Source: NCEH01 sp043195125
Lineage (GTDB): Bacteria > Pseudomonadota > Alphaproteobacteria > Rhizobiales > Xanthobacteraceae
DNA length: 64,000 bases
NCBI RefSeq assembly: GCF_043195125.1
Contig: NZ_JBAFWR010000003.1
Direction: 5' to 3' (one strand)
Below, piece after piece: positions 52,031 through 60,792 of the stretch. Each line of letters opens with the position of its first letter. Position 1 is the stretch's first letter. The notes below the pieces were generated by a model, which was given only the letters and a program-made list of their open reading frames with translations, had not been told where the DNA came from and did not search any database. The position numbers and the translations under genes were made by a program.

Positions 52031-52061
52031 GGGCCGCGACGCGCACCAGACGCCGCGGCCC
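52031..52061 (+). other. Intercistronic hairpin after binding-protein gene 2
   Basis: GGGCCGCG (52031-52038) and CGCGGCCC (52054-52061) form a perfect 8-bp stem with a 15-base loop, 7 bases past the stop and before the aldoxime dehydratase gene. No T-run; likely an mRNA stabiliser or attenuator. Confidence 0.45.
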
Positions 52062-52084
52062 TGCCCCCTTCCCGCGAGCGTTCC

Positions 52085-53152
52085 ATGGTTTTCCACATCA
52101 CTTACCCGCGCATTGTCCCGGAACGCCGCCCGCCCGGCCACGAGCCGGCGGCGCCGCGCTATTCCCTGCGATGGACCAAGCCTGTCGGCTTGCTCGTGAG
52201 CGATTATTTCGCACTCCAGGGCCAAGAGCTGTCCTGGCCAGAGCAGGCGGGCTTCTTCGCCCGCCTCACCGCCTCCTTCGCCGTGGACGGCCCGTGCGCG
52301 CACGAAATCATGCGCACCACCGACGAGACCGGCGCGGTCAACGCAATTCTCGTCGCCTATTGGCTGGATGCGACCGCCCACGCCCGCTGGAGCATGAGCG
52401 CGCCCTTCATGGCCTGGTTCCGCGATCCCGCTCGGCTCGCCGGACCGCACGGGTTGTGGCGGGAAACCATCTGCGTGCCCTATGACCGGCACGAGACCAT
52501 CTATTCGGCGCCGAACTATCCCATCGGCCTTGCCCGCACACCGGGCGCGACCATCCAGCCCATCACCATGAACGGCTATTTCGGCGCGGCGCGGGACCGC
52601 ATGCCGGTTTCCGCCATCGACACGCTGGAAAGCCCTTATGGGGGGAGCATGCCGGCGCGCCGTACGCCGGCGAGCCTCGGCCGTCGGCTGCGGGTGACCT
52701 CGCCCCACAATATGATCTCGATCCGCTCCGGCCAGTATTGGGAAGGCGCTGGCAACGCGCAGACCGCAGATTACCACGACAATCTTCAGCCCAAGCTGAT
52801 GCGCGGCATGGGCCATCTTGTGGACAATCCCGTTGAGACCGGCACCCTCTCCTTGCGAGTGATGACCAATCTCGATTCGGAAGGGGCGCCACGCAAGGAA
52901 ACCTCGGTGCATGGCTATTTCATTTCGCTGGAACATCTGGAGCGCTGGGCGAAATCCCACGAGACCCATCTCGACATCTATCGCCACGCCATCGCGATGA
53001 ACCGCCTCTACAAGGAGAAGCGGGAGGTGGTCACGTGGCACGAAGTGTTCGCCCTGCTCGGGGGCACGCACATGGAATATGTGAACTGCCACCCCACGAC
53101 CGGCCTCCTGCCCTATTTCGACGCCGTGGACTTAAGCCCCGCCAGCGCCTGA
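52085..53152 (+). CDS. Haem-dependent aldoxime dehydratase (phenylacetaldoxime dehydratase family)
   Basis: 355 aa, the usual size of OxdA/OxdB-type enzymes, which convert aldoximes to nitriles on a ferrous haem. Family motifs: SIRSGQYWEGAG (Ser215, matching the catalytic Ser of OxdA), LEHLERWAKSHETHLDIY with His292/His295 as candidate proximal haem ligand, TWHEV with His319 as candidate acid-base residue, and EYVNCHPTTGLLPYF near the end. Start at ATG 52085. It has no signal peptide and acts in the cytoplasm. Its product is the substrate of the nitrilase at 44762. The exact residue roles are by analogy. Confidence 0.92.
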   Translation: MVFHITYPRIVPERRPPGHEPAAPRYSLRWTKPVGLLVSDYFALQGQELSWPEQAGFFARLTASFAVDGPCAHEIMRTTDETGAVNAILVAYWLDATAHARWSMSAPFMAWFRDPARLAGPHGLWRETICVPYDRHETIYSAPNYPIGLARTPGATIQPITMNGYFGAARDRMPVSAIDTLESPYGGSMPARRTPASLGRRLRVTSPHNMISIRSGQYWEGAGNAQTADYHDNLQPKLMRGMGHLVDNPVETGTLSLRVMTNLDSEGAPRKETSVHGYFISLEHLERWAKSHETHLDIYRHAIAMNRLYKEKREVVTWHEVFALLGGTHMEYVNCHPTTGLLPYFDAVDLSPASA

Positions 53153-53221
53153 CGGGCGCGCCACCCGTATTGGGGCGGTCGCATGGTTCATGTACCGTGC
53201 AACCCAAACGGAGGGTGCGTC

Positions 53222-54202
53222 ATGAGCTTGAATCGCCGATTGTTTCTGTCCGGCGCGGCGGTCGCGCCCATGACGCTGGCCCATCCCGCCTTTGCCGGCA
53301 CGGTCCCCGAAGGCGTGGTGGCCGGGTTGAAGCTGCTCGACAAGATCCCCGCCACGAAGAGCGCCCTGATCGTCTGCGAGGGACCGGGCCAGAGCTGGCA
53401 GGACGGGCGCGATCCGGACGCCGCGCTGTTCGTCGGCAGCGCGGTGAAGACCTTCATCCTGGCGCAGGCCCTGCGGGCGGCGGAAGCTGGCCTGTTGTCC
53501 GAGACCGATCAATGGGCGGTGGATGACGCGGTGCGCTCCGCCAGCAGCCCGGTGCTTCTGAATCTGAGCGGAACCACGCAGGCCCGCAGCGTGCTCGAGG
53601 CCATGATCGCCCATAGCGACAATACCGCCACCGACATCACGCTTGCGAAGGTGGGACCCGACAAGGTGCGCGCCCTGATCGCCGAAGCCGGCCTGCCGAA
53701 GACGCGCATCCCGGATTCGACCCGCCGCCTGTTCTCCTACATCGCCGGCGCGCCGCAGGGCACCGACATCGGCTGGGAGGGCGTGAAGAAGCTGGAGACC
53801 GGCTGGATGCCCGGCCCCCCGCGCCCGGCCGTCAACGAGCATGAGACCATGGTCAGCACCGCGACCGAACTGGTGAAATGGTATCAGACGGCGCTCACCG
53901 GCACATTCTTCTCCAAGCCCGAAAGCCTCACCGAATTCGCGCGCATCCTCTCCATGGCCGATGCCATCGCCCAGGTGGTGCCGCCGGGCATCGCCGCCTA
54001 TGCCAAGGGCGGGAGCATCGACTGGGCCAATTTCCACTGCTTCTGCCTGCCGGGGCAGATGGTGGTGGGCGCCGCGCGCGTGACCTTCTGCTTCACGGTC
54101 AACTGGACCGGACCGGACGACAGCGTCGCAACGGTTTTTCCCGCCTTCCGCGACGCCGTGGCCGCGACCCTGAAAGGTGCGGTGGACGCCCTCAGGGCCT
54201 GA
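53222..54202 (+). CDS. Class-A beta-lactamase-like serine hydrolase, exported
   Basis: 326 aa. N-terminus MSLNRRLFLSGAAVAPM is a twin-arginine-like signal. Ser73 and Lys76 form SxxK (GSAVKTF), SDN is at 132-134 and AKGGS supplies the KTG-like box, so all three penicilloyl-transferase-fold motifs are recognisable. The usual class A Glu166 region is not obvious. A true antibiotic-resistance role is unlikely from context; it may be an esterase or amidase in the periplasm. It lies 69 bp after the aldoxime dehydratase on the same strand. Confidence 0.82.
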   Translation: MSLNRRLFLSGAAVAPMTLAHPAFAGTVPEGVVAGLKLLDKIPATKSALIVCEGPGQSWQDGRDPDAALFVGSAVKTFILAQALRAAEAGLLSETDQWAVDDAVRSASSPVLLNLSGTTQARSVLEAMIAHSDNTATDITLAKVGPDKVRALIAEAGLPKTRIPDSTRRLFSYIAGAPQGTDIGWEGVKKLETGWMPGPPRPAVNEHETMVSTATELVKWYQTALTGTFFSKPESLTEFARILSMADAIAQVVPPGIAAYAKGGSIDWANFHCFCLPGQMVVGAARVTFCFTVNWTGPDDSVATVFPAFRDAVAATLKGAVDALRA

Positions 54203-54235
54203 GCGCGTCCCGCCGAAAAGGCCGGCGGAGGCGGT

Positions 54236-55552
54236 TCAGCCGCCGCCGAGCTCCAGCTTCTTGTTCCACTGCAACGCCAGCAGCGTGCAGATGGCGCCTG
54301 ACAGCAGATAAGCGCCAGCCGAGATCAGGCCGAAATTGCTCGACAGCGACAACGCCACCAGCGGGGCGAAGCCGGCGCCGAACAGCCAAGCGAAATCATT
54401 GGTCAAGGCAGAGGCCGTATAGCGATAGTTGCGCGCGAAATTGGACGCCACTGCGCCCGATGCCTGGCCGAACGACAAGCCCAGCAGCACGAAGCCGAGC
54501 ACCATGAACGCGGTTTCGCCAACCACGCCGCCATTCAGCAATTGCGGGGCGAAACCACTGAAAACCGCGATGGCGGCGGCGGTCGCGCCGAGCAGGTTGC
54601 GGCGCCCGACCCGATCCGCCACGAAGCCAGATGCGACAATCGCACCGATGCCGAACACCGCGCCGACGATTTCGATCACCAGGAAGCGCGCCGGCCCCTC
54701 GCTCGTGAACAGATACACCCACGAGAGCGGAAACACCGTGACCATGTGGAACAGCGCAAACGTGGCGAGGGGCGCGAACGCGCCGATCATGATGCCGTGC
54801 TTTTCCGCGCGCACCGTCTCCATCACCGTCGCCGGGCGAAGCTCACCGCGCTTGAACAGCTCGGTATATTCCGGCGTCACCGCCATGCGCAGACGGGCGA
54901 ACAGCGCCACCACATTGATCGCGAAGGCGACGAAGAAAGGATAGCGCCAGCCCCAGGTGAAGAAGTCCTCCGGGGACAGATTGGCGACGAAGAAGGCGAA
55001 CAGCCCGTTGGCGACGATCAGGCCCAGGGGCGCGCCCAACTGGGGGATCATTGCATACCAGCCACGCCGCTCGGGCGGCGCGTTCAGCGCCAGCAGCGGC
55101 GCGAGGCCATCCCAGGTGCCGCCCCAGGATAGGCCCTGGCCGATCCGGAACAGCGCGAGCACGAGAGCGGAGGCCCAGCCGATCTGCTCGTAGCCCGGCA
55201 GGAAGGCGATCGCGACCGTCGAAGTGCCCAGCAGAACCAGCGCGATGGTGAGCTTCGCACCGCGCCCGTGCGCCCGGTCGATGGCCATGAAGAGTGCAGT
55301 GCCGAAGGGTCGGGCGACGAATGCGAGGGCGAAAATGGCGAAGGAATAGAGGGTTCCCGTCAGGGCATCCACATAGGGAAACACCAGCTTCGGAAAGACC
55401 AGCACGGCCGCCGTTGCGTAAACGAAGAAATCGAAAAACTCAGAGGTTCGACCAATAATGACACCGATGGCAATCTCGCCGGGGTCCACGTCGCCATGGC
55501 CGGCATTGATCTGCCTCGCGTCCCGTTCCATCGTCGATGACGCATCCGCCAT
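54236..55552 (-). CDS. MFS transporter, metabolite:H+ symporter type
   Basis: 438 aa with about twelve spans. The N-terminal motif IGRTSEFFDFFVYATAAVLVFPKLVFP and the loop RPFGTALFMAIDRAHGRG are like the MHS family of ShiA/KgtP-type carriers of carboxylates. FVADRVGRRN in the middle is the second-half repeat of the MFS loop motif. It is convergent with the hydrolase gene and divergent from cyoA (171 bp). It could export or import the acid made by the nitrilase, but that is only location. Confidence 0.9.
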   Translation of the reverse strand: MADASSTMERDARQINAGHGDVDPGEIAIGVIIGRTSEFFDFFVYATAAVLVFPKLVFPYVDALTGTLYSFAIFALAFVARPFGTALFMAIDRAHGRGAKLTIALVLLGTSTVAIAFLPGYEQIGWASALVLALFRIGQGLSWGGTWDGLAPLLALNAPPERRGWYAMIPQLGAPLGLIVANGLFAFFVANLSPEDFFTWGWRYPFFVAFAINVVALFARLRMAVTPEYTELFKRGELRPATVMETVRAEKHGIMIGAFAPLATFALFHMVTVFPLSWVYLFTSEGPARFLVIEIVGAVFGIGAIVASGFVADRVGRRNLLGATAAAIAVFSGFAPQLLNGGVVGETAFMVLGFVLLGLSFGQASGAVASNFARNYRYTASALTNDFAWLFGAGFAPLVALSLSSNFGLISAGAYLLSGAICTLLALQWNKKLELGGG

Positions 55553-55655
55553 GATCTTCGCACCAGTATGAAGTTGCTTTTCATACGCCAGTCCAGTCCC
55601 GGTGGGAAGCAGTCTGCCGCAGGCTCCTTATTCCCCCGCTAGTGTGCGTTGCGGC

Positions 55656-55674
55656 ATTGGGCAAATTGTCCAAT
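55656..55674. promoter_or_regulatory. 19-nt palindromic operator candidate upstream of cyoA
   Basis: ATTGGGCAAATTGTCCAAT is a near-perfect palindrome (one mismatched pair, odd centre), 49 bp before the cyoA start and 103 bp before the divergent MFS start. The form ATTGGRCAA-N-TTGYCCAAT is a strong dimer site candidate. It is not an FNR box (TTGAT-N4-ATCAA). Which protein binds is unknown. Confidence 0.6.
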
Positions 55675-55723
55675 GTCGCTCGTGTTGCAGTGCAGCTAGC
55701 GATGCGGCGAGCCCACCACGTGC

Positions 55724-56917
55724 GTGACAGGTGCTGTATTGAGTCGCTTCCGCGTCCTCGCCTTGCTGCCGCTCATGGCCTTCCTGAGCGGGTGTAACTT
55801 TACCGTGCTGCATCCGGCGGGCGATGTGGCCTGGCAGCAGCGCGATCTGGTCATCATCTCGACCGCCCTGATGCTGGTCATCATCATTCCGGTCATGGCG
55901 CTCACCGTGCTGTTCGCCTGGCGCTACCGCCAGTCCAATACCGAGGCGCGATACGAGCCGGAATGGCACCATTCCACCCATCTGGAACTGGTGATCTGGG
56001 CGGCCCCGCTGCTCATCATCATCTGCCTCGGTGCGCTCACATGGATGGGCACCCACCTTCTCGATCCGTACCGTCCCATCGATCGGATCGCGGAAGACCA
56101 GCCGGTCCCCGCGAACGTACAGCCGCTCGAAGTCGAAGTGGTGGCGCTCGATTGGAAGTGGCTGTTCATCTATCCGCAATATGGCATCGCCTCGGTGAAC
56201 GAGCTCGCGGCGCCCGTGGATCGTCCGATCTCCTTCCGCATCACCGCATCTTCGGTGATGAACTCCTTCTATATTCCCGCGCTCGCGGGGCAGATCTACG
56301 CCATGCCGGGCATGCAGACGCGCCTGCACGCGGTGATCAACGGGGCGGGCACCTATCGCGGCTTCTCCGCCAATTACAGCGGCGCCGGCTTCTCCGGCAT
56401 GCATTTCCGCTTCCTCGGCCAGTCCCCCGCCGATTTCGACAGCTGGCTGGCCAGTGCCAAGGCCGGCGGCGGTGATCTGACCCGTGCGGCCTATCTGGAA
56501 CTTGAAAAGCCGAGCCAGAACGTGCCGGTGACCCGCTACGCCCATGTCGACCCGGCGCTGTTCAACGCAATCCTCAATCTGTGCGTGGAACCCGGCAAGA
56601 TGTGCATGAGCGAGATGATGGCCATCGACGCCAAGGGCGGGCTGGGCATGGCCGGCATCAACAACGTGCTGCCGCTCACCTACGACAAGTTCGCCCGCCG
56701 CGGCACCGTGTTCGGCGGCGCTGCAGCGATGGTGGTCGGCATCTGCTCGCCGGAAGACCTCGCCACGCCGGCCACCAGCGCAGACGCGCTCGCGCCACGC
56801 CAAGGCGCCGGCCCCGCGCGCATCCTCGGGGCGGGCCTTCCCGCACCCTCCTTCACGCCCATCAGCGTCCCGGCGGACCTTCTCGCGCCCGCCGCCCGCC
56901 GGCCCTCAAACTCCTGA
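55724..56917 (+). CDS. cyoA: Cytochrome bo3-type ubiquinol oxidase subunit II (CyoA)
   Basis: 397 aa. The lipobox LSGC near residue 21-24 gives a lipoprotein N-terminus; two membrane helices follow (about 40-65 and 85-105) and then the cupredoxin domain (LDWKWLFIYPQYGIASVNE, FYIPALAGQIYAMPGMQTRL). The CuA Cys ligands of cytochrome c oxidases are lacking, as expected for a quinol oxidase. Start is GTG at 55724; a TTG at 55739 is possible. The C-terminal about 60 residues are Pro/Ala-rich. First gene of cyoABCD. Confidence 0.92.
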   Translation: MTGAVLSRFRVLALLPLMAFLSGCNFTVLHPAGDVAWQQRDLVIISTALMLVIIIPVMALTVLFAWRYRQSNTEARYEPEWHHSTHLELVIWAAPLLIIICLGALTWMGTHLLDPYRPIDRIAEDQPVPANVQPLEVEVVALDWKWLFIYPQYGIASVNELAAPVDRPISFRITASSVMNSFYIPALAGQIYAMPGMQTRLHAVINGAGTYRGFSANYSGAGFSGMHFRFLGQSPADFDSWLASAKAGGGDLTRAAYLELEKPSQNVPVTRYAHVDPALFNAILNLCVEPGKMCMSEMMAIDAKGGLGMAGINNVLPLTYDKFARRGTVFGGAAAMVVGICSPEDLATPATSADALAPRQGAGPARILGAGLPAPSFTPISVPADLLAPAARRPSNS

Positions 56918-56928
56918 CGCGAGACGCC

Positions 56929-58968
56929 ATGTCTGCATCCGCCGTGTCTCAATCCGCCGTGTCCGCATTCTCGACGCCGGTCAGTCCGATCTTCGGGCGG
57001 CTGACGCTGGAGAGCTTTCCGTTCCATGAGCCGATCCTGGTGGCGACCTTCGCCGCCGTCGCCCTGGGCGGCATCGCGGTGTTCGGCGCCCTCACCTATT
57101 TCCGCCTCTGGGGCTATCTCTGGAAGGAATGGTTCACCAGCGTGGACCATAAGAAGATCGGCATCATGTACATGGTGCTGGGCATCATCATGCTTCTGCG
57201 CGGCTTCGCCGACGCGATCATGATGCGCCTCCAGCAGGCCCTGGCGTTCGGCGGATCCGACGGCTATCTGCCCGCGCACCATTACGACCAGGTGTTCACC
57301 GCCCACGGCGTCATCATGATCTTCTTCGTCGCCATGCCGCTGGTGACGGGGCTGATGAACTATGTGGTGCCGCTGCAGATCGGCGCGCGCGACGTCTCGT
57401 TTCCGTTCCTGAACAATTTCAGCTTCTGGATGACCGTGGGCGGCGCGATCCTGGTGATGATGTCGCTGTTCGTCGGCGAATTCGCGAAGACCGGCTGGCT
57501 CGCCTATCCCCCGCTCTCCGGCATTTCCTACAGTCCGGACGTCGGCGTGGATTATTACATCTGGGCGCTACAGGTGGCGGGTGTCGGCACAACCTTGTCC
57601 GGCATCAACCTGATATGCACCATCGTGAAGATGCGCGCGCCCGGCATGACCCTGATGAAGATGCCGATCTTCACCTGGACCTCGCTGTGCACCAATGCCC
57701 TGATCGTCGCTTCCTTCCCGATCCTCACCGCCGTGCTCGCGCTGCTGGCGCTCGACCGGTATTTCGGCATGAACTTCTTCACCAACGACTTCGGCGGCAG
57801 CCCGATGTTGTACGTGAACCTGATCTGGATCTGGGGTCACCCGGAGGTGTACATCCTGATCCTGCCGGCCTTCGGCGTGTTCTCGGAAGTGGCCTCCACC
57901 TTCTCCGGCAAGCGGCTGTTCGGCTACACGTCGATGGTCTATGCGACGGTGGTCATCACCATCCTGTCCTACCTCGTGTGGCTGCATCACTTCTTCACCA
58001 TGGGCTCGGGCGCGAGCGTGAATTCCTTCTTCGGAATCACGACCATGATCATCTCGATCCCGACCGGCGCGAAGATCTTCAACTGGCTCTTCACCATGTA
58101 CCGGGGGCGCATCAAGTTCGAGCTGCCCATGATGTACACGGTGGCCTTCATGCTCACCTTCGTCATCGGCGGCATGACCGGCGTGCTTCTCGCGGTGCCG
58201 CCGGCCGACTTCGTGCTGCACAACTCGCTGTTCCTGATCGCGCATTTCCATAACGTCATCATCGGCGGCGTGGTGTTCGGCATGTTCGCCGGCATCGCCT
58301 ATTGGTGGCCGAAGGCATTCGGCTTCAAGCTGGATCCGTTCTGGGGCAAGATGTCGTTCTGGTTCTGGGTGGTGGGTTTCTACTTCGCCTTCATGCCGCT
58401 CTACGTGCTGGGCCTGATGGGCGTGACGCGCCGCCTGCGGGTGTTCGACGATCCCTCCCTGCAGATCTGGTTCATCATCGCCGCCTTCGGGGCGTTCCTG
58501 ATCCTGCTCGGCATCCTCTCCTTCCTGGTGCAGATCGGCGTCAGCATCCTGAAGCGCGAGCAGTTGCGCGACACCACGGGCGACCCGTGGAACGGGCGCA
58601 CCCTGGAATGGGCGACCTCCTCGCCCCCGCCGGATTATAATTTCGCCTTCACGCCGGTGATCCACGACGGCGATGCCTGGTGGGACATGAAGCAGCGCGG
58701 CTACAAGCGCCCGCTGGAAGGGTTCAAGCCCATCCACATGCCGCGCAACACGCCGGCCGGTATCCTCCTCGCCGCATGCGCCGTGGCGCTGGGCTTTGCC
58801 CTGATCTGGTACATCTGGTGGCTGGCGGCGGTGAGCTTCGTGGCGCTGCTTGGTATCGCCATCGCCCATACCTTCAACTACAATCGCGACTTCTCCATCC
58901 CCGCTGAAGACGTGATCCGGACCGAGGAAGAGCGCACCCGCCTTCTGGTCGCGCAGGTAACGCCATGA
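56929..58968 (+). CDS. cyoB: Cytochrome bo3-type ubiquinol oxidase subunit I (CyoB)
   Basis: 679 aa, about fifteen spans. All key ligands are visible: His in FTAHGVIMIF (low-spin haem), WIWGHPEVYILILP (CuB His with the cross-linked Tyr), WLHHFF (CuB His pair) and FLIAHFHNVIIGG (haem His residues). It reduces O2 to water while pumping protons. It starts 11 bp after cyoA and its stop overlaps the cyoC start. Confidence 0.96.
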   Translation: MSASAVSQSAVSAFSTPVSPIFGRLTLESFPFHEPILVATFAAVALGGIAVFGALTYFRLWGYLWKEWFTSVDHKKIGIMYMVLGIIMLLRGFADAIMMRLQQALAFGGSDGYLPAHHYDQVFTAHGVIMIFFVAMPLVTGLMNYVVPLQIGARDVSFPFLNNFSFWMTVGGAILVMMSLFVGEFAKTGWLAYPPLSGISYSPDVGVDYYIWALQVAGVGTTLSGINLICTIVKMRAPGMTLMKMPIFTWTSLCTNALIVASFPILTAVLALLALDRYFGMNFFTNDFGGSPMLYVNLIWIWGHPEVYILILPAFGVFSEVASTFSGKRLFGYTSMVYATVVITILSYLVWLHHFFTMGSGASVNSFFGITTMIISIPTGAKIFNWLFTMYRGRIKFELPMMYTVAFMLTFVIGGMTGVLLAVPPADFVLHNSLFLIAHFHNVIIGGVVFGMFAGIAYWWPKAFGFKLDPFWGKMSFWFWVVGFYFAFMPLYVLGLMGVTRRLRVFDDPSLQIWFIIAAFGAFLILLGILSFLVQIGVSILKREQLRDTTGDPWNGRTLEWATSSPPPDYNFAFTPVIHDGDAWWDMKQRGYKRPLEGFKPIHMPRNTPAGILLAACAVALGFALIWYIWWLAAVSFVALLGIAIAHTFNYNRDFSIPAEDVIRTEEERTRLLVAQVTP

Positions 58969-59594
58969 CGCTCGCAACCACCTCAGACAGCGCCGCCGCG
59001 CCGATTTTCTACGAAGTCGACGAGCACGCCCATCCGGACGGGGGCAGCACCGCCCTCGGGTTCTGGATCTATCTGATGAGCGATTGTCTCATCTTCGCGA
59101 TGCTGTTCGCCACGTTTGGCGTGCTGGGCGGAAACTACGCCGCGGGGCCGGGCCCGAAGGATCTCTTCGACCTCAATCTCGTGGCGCTCAACACGACGAT
59201 GCTGCTGTTCTCCTCCATCACCTATGGCTTCGCCATGCTGGCGATGGCGCGGGGGCGGATCGGACAGGTCCAGATCTGGCTGGTGGTCACCGCCCTGTTC
59301 GGCTTGGCGTTCCTGTCCATCGAGCTGTTCGAGTTCGCTCATATGATCCACGAAGGCGCGACGCCCCAGCGCAGCGCCTTCCTCTCCGCCTTCTTCACCC
59401 TGGTGGGTACCCACGGGCTGCACGTGACGTTCGGCCTGATCTGGCTGGTGACGCTCATGGTGCAAGTGGGCCGGCGCGGGCTCATCCCCGCCAACCGCCG
59501 CCGGCTCATGTGCCTCAGCATGTTCTGGCATTTCCTGGACGTGGTCTGGATCGGCGTCTTCACCTTTGTCTATTTGATGGGAATGCTGCGATGA
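58965..59594 (+). CDS. cyoC: Cytochrome bo3-type ubiquinol oxidase subunit III (CyoC)
   Basis: 209 aa with five spans, as in CyoC. Hallmarks: LGFWIYLMSDCLIFAMLFATFGVL, IELFEFAHMIHEG, GTHGLHVTFGLIWL and the C-terminal FWHFLDVVWIGVFTFVYLMG. Overlaps cyoB and cyoD by four bases each (ATGA). Confidence 0.95.
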   Translation: MTLATTSDSAAAPIFYEVDEHAHPDGGSTALGFWIYLMSDCLIFAMLFATFGVLGGNYAAGPGPKDLFDLNLVALNTTMLLFSSITYGFAMLAMARGRIGQVQIWLVVTALFGLAFLSIELFEFAHMIHEGATPQRSAFLSAFFTLVGTHGLHVTFGLIWLVTLMVQVGRRGLIPANRRRLMCLSMFWHFLDVVWIGVFTFVYLMGMLR

Positions 59595-59989
59595 CCGCGC
59601 ACGCGCACCACGAACAGGGCGCCGCCGCCGACCATGGCCATGGCGCGGATCACCACGAGGATCACGCGCACGGCTCGCTGCAGAGCTACGGCATCGGCTT
59701 CGGCCTGTCCGTCATCCTCACCGCCATTCCCTTCTGGCTGGTGATGAGCGGCGCGCTCGGCAACAACCAGTTGACCGCGATCGCCATCACGGCATTCGCG
59801 GCGATTCAGATCGTCGTGCACATGATCTTCTTCCTGCACATGAACACGCGGGTGGAAGGCGGCTGGAGCATGATGGCGCTGATGTTCACGATCATCATCG
59901 TGGTCATCGCCCTCAGCGGTTCGTTGTGGGTCATGTACCATCTCAATGCGAACATGATGCCGGTCCACGACATGCGTCAGATGCCGTGA
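59591..59989 (+). CDS. cyoD: Cytochrome bo3-type ubiquinol oxidase subunit IV (CyoD)
   Basis: 132 aa. A His-rich N-terminus (about 12 His in the first 30 residues, HAHHEQG...HGHGADHHEDHAHG) precedes three spans typical of CyoD (FGLSVILTAIPFWLVM, AAIQIVVHMIFFLHM, FTIIIVVIALSGSLWVMYHLNAN). The His-rich stretch is longer than usual and might bind metal. Its stop overlaps a GTG that can start the SURF1 gene. Confidence 0.93.
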   Translation: MTAHAHHEQGAAADHGHGADHHEDHAHGSLQSYGIGFGLSVILTAIPFWLVMSGALGNNQLTAIAITAFAAIQIVVHMIFFLHMNTRVEGGWSMMALMFTIIIVVIALSGSLWVMYHLNANMMPVHDMRQMP

Positions 59990-60759
59990 CCACGCAGGCC
60001 GGCGCGAAGGAGCGATCGGCCGTGCGCGGACAGGAGGTTGGCGAACGGGATCAGGGTTACGGAACGACAGCCGTTCCCCATCCCGAACGCTCGCATACCG
60101 TGCGCCTCGTGCTTCGGCTCCTGGCGGTGGCGCTCTGCGCGCTCCTGGTCGGACTCGGGATCTGGCAATTGGAGCGGCGCGCCTGGAAGCTCGATCTGAT
60201 CGAGCGCATCGACGCGCGGGTCCACGCGCAGCCGGTCGCGGCGCCCGGCCCCCAGGCCTGGAAGACGATGTCGGCAACCGCCGACGAATATCGGCGCGTT
60301 CGCGCGGGCGGGACCTTCCTCAACGATCGCGAAACCCTGGTGAAAGCCGTGACGGAACGCGGCGCCGGCTTCTGGGTAATCACCCCCTTGAAGACCGACC
60401 AGGGATTCACGCTTCTGGTGAACCGGGGCTTCGTGCCGGCGGAAGAGGCGCGGGCCGCGCGACGCACCGCGGATCCCTCGGTGGTCGTCGGCCTCGTGCG
60501 CATGAGCGAGCCCAAGGGTGGCTTCCTGCGCGCCAACGACCCCGACACCGATCGCTGGTACTCGCGCGACGTTGCGGCAATCGCCGCCAAGCGCGGCCTC
60601 TCTGACACGGCGCCTTATTTCATCGATGCCGAGGCCAGCTCTGGCGCGGGGCCTCTGGGCGGCTTGACGATCATCGACTTTCCGAACAATCACCTGATCT
60701 ATGCGCTGACCTGGTTCGGATTGGCGATCATGGTCACGGCCGGGCTTGTCTTCATCTGA
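59986..60759 (+). CDS. SURF1-family oxidase assembly protein
   Basis: 257 aa from GTG 59986 (overlapping the cyoD stop); GTG 60022 with AGGAG upstream is an equally possible start. Two membrane helices flank a periplasmic domain: RLLAVALCALLVGLGIWQLERRAWK at the N-side (with the family motif LG.WQ..R..WK) and LTWFGLAIMVTAGLVFI at the C-end. WVITPLKTD, LVNRGFVP and IDFPNNHLIYALTWFGLA are SURF1 motifs. It helps insert haem into the oxidase; in this operon it should serve the quinol oxidase, like the Surf1q form known in Paracoccus. Confidence 0.92.
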   Translation: MTTQAGAKERSAVRGQEVGERDQGYGTTAVPHPERSHTVRLVLRLLAVALCALLVGLGIWQLERRAWKLDLIERIDARVHAQPVAAPGPQAWKTMSATADEYRRVRAGGTFLNDRETLVKAVTERGAGFWVITPLKTDQGFTLLVNRGFVPAEEARAARRTADPSVVVGLVRMSEPKGGFLRANDPDTDRWYSRDVAAIAAKRGLSDTAPYFIDAEASSGAGPLGGLTIIDFPNNHLIYALTWFGLAIMVTAGLVFI

Positions 60760-60792
60760 AGATCCCGGGACGAAGGACACCTGGTCAGGAAC

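Noticed and set aside
43863..54202. Nitrile hydratase/amidase route
   Set aside because: No nitrile hydratase alpha subunit (VCTLCSC motif), beta subunit or amidase signature family gene was found; the hydrolase present is a nitrilase.
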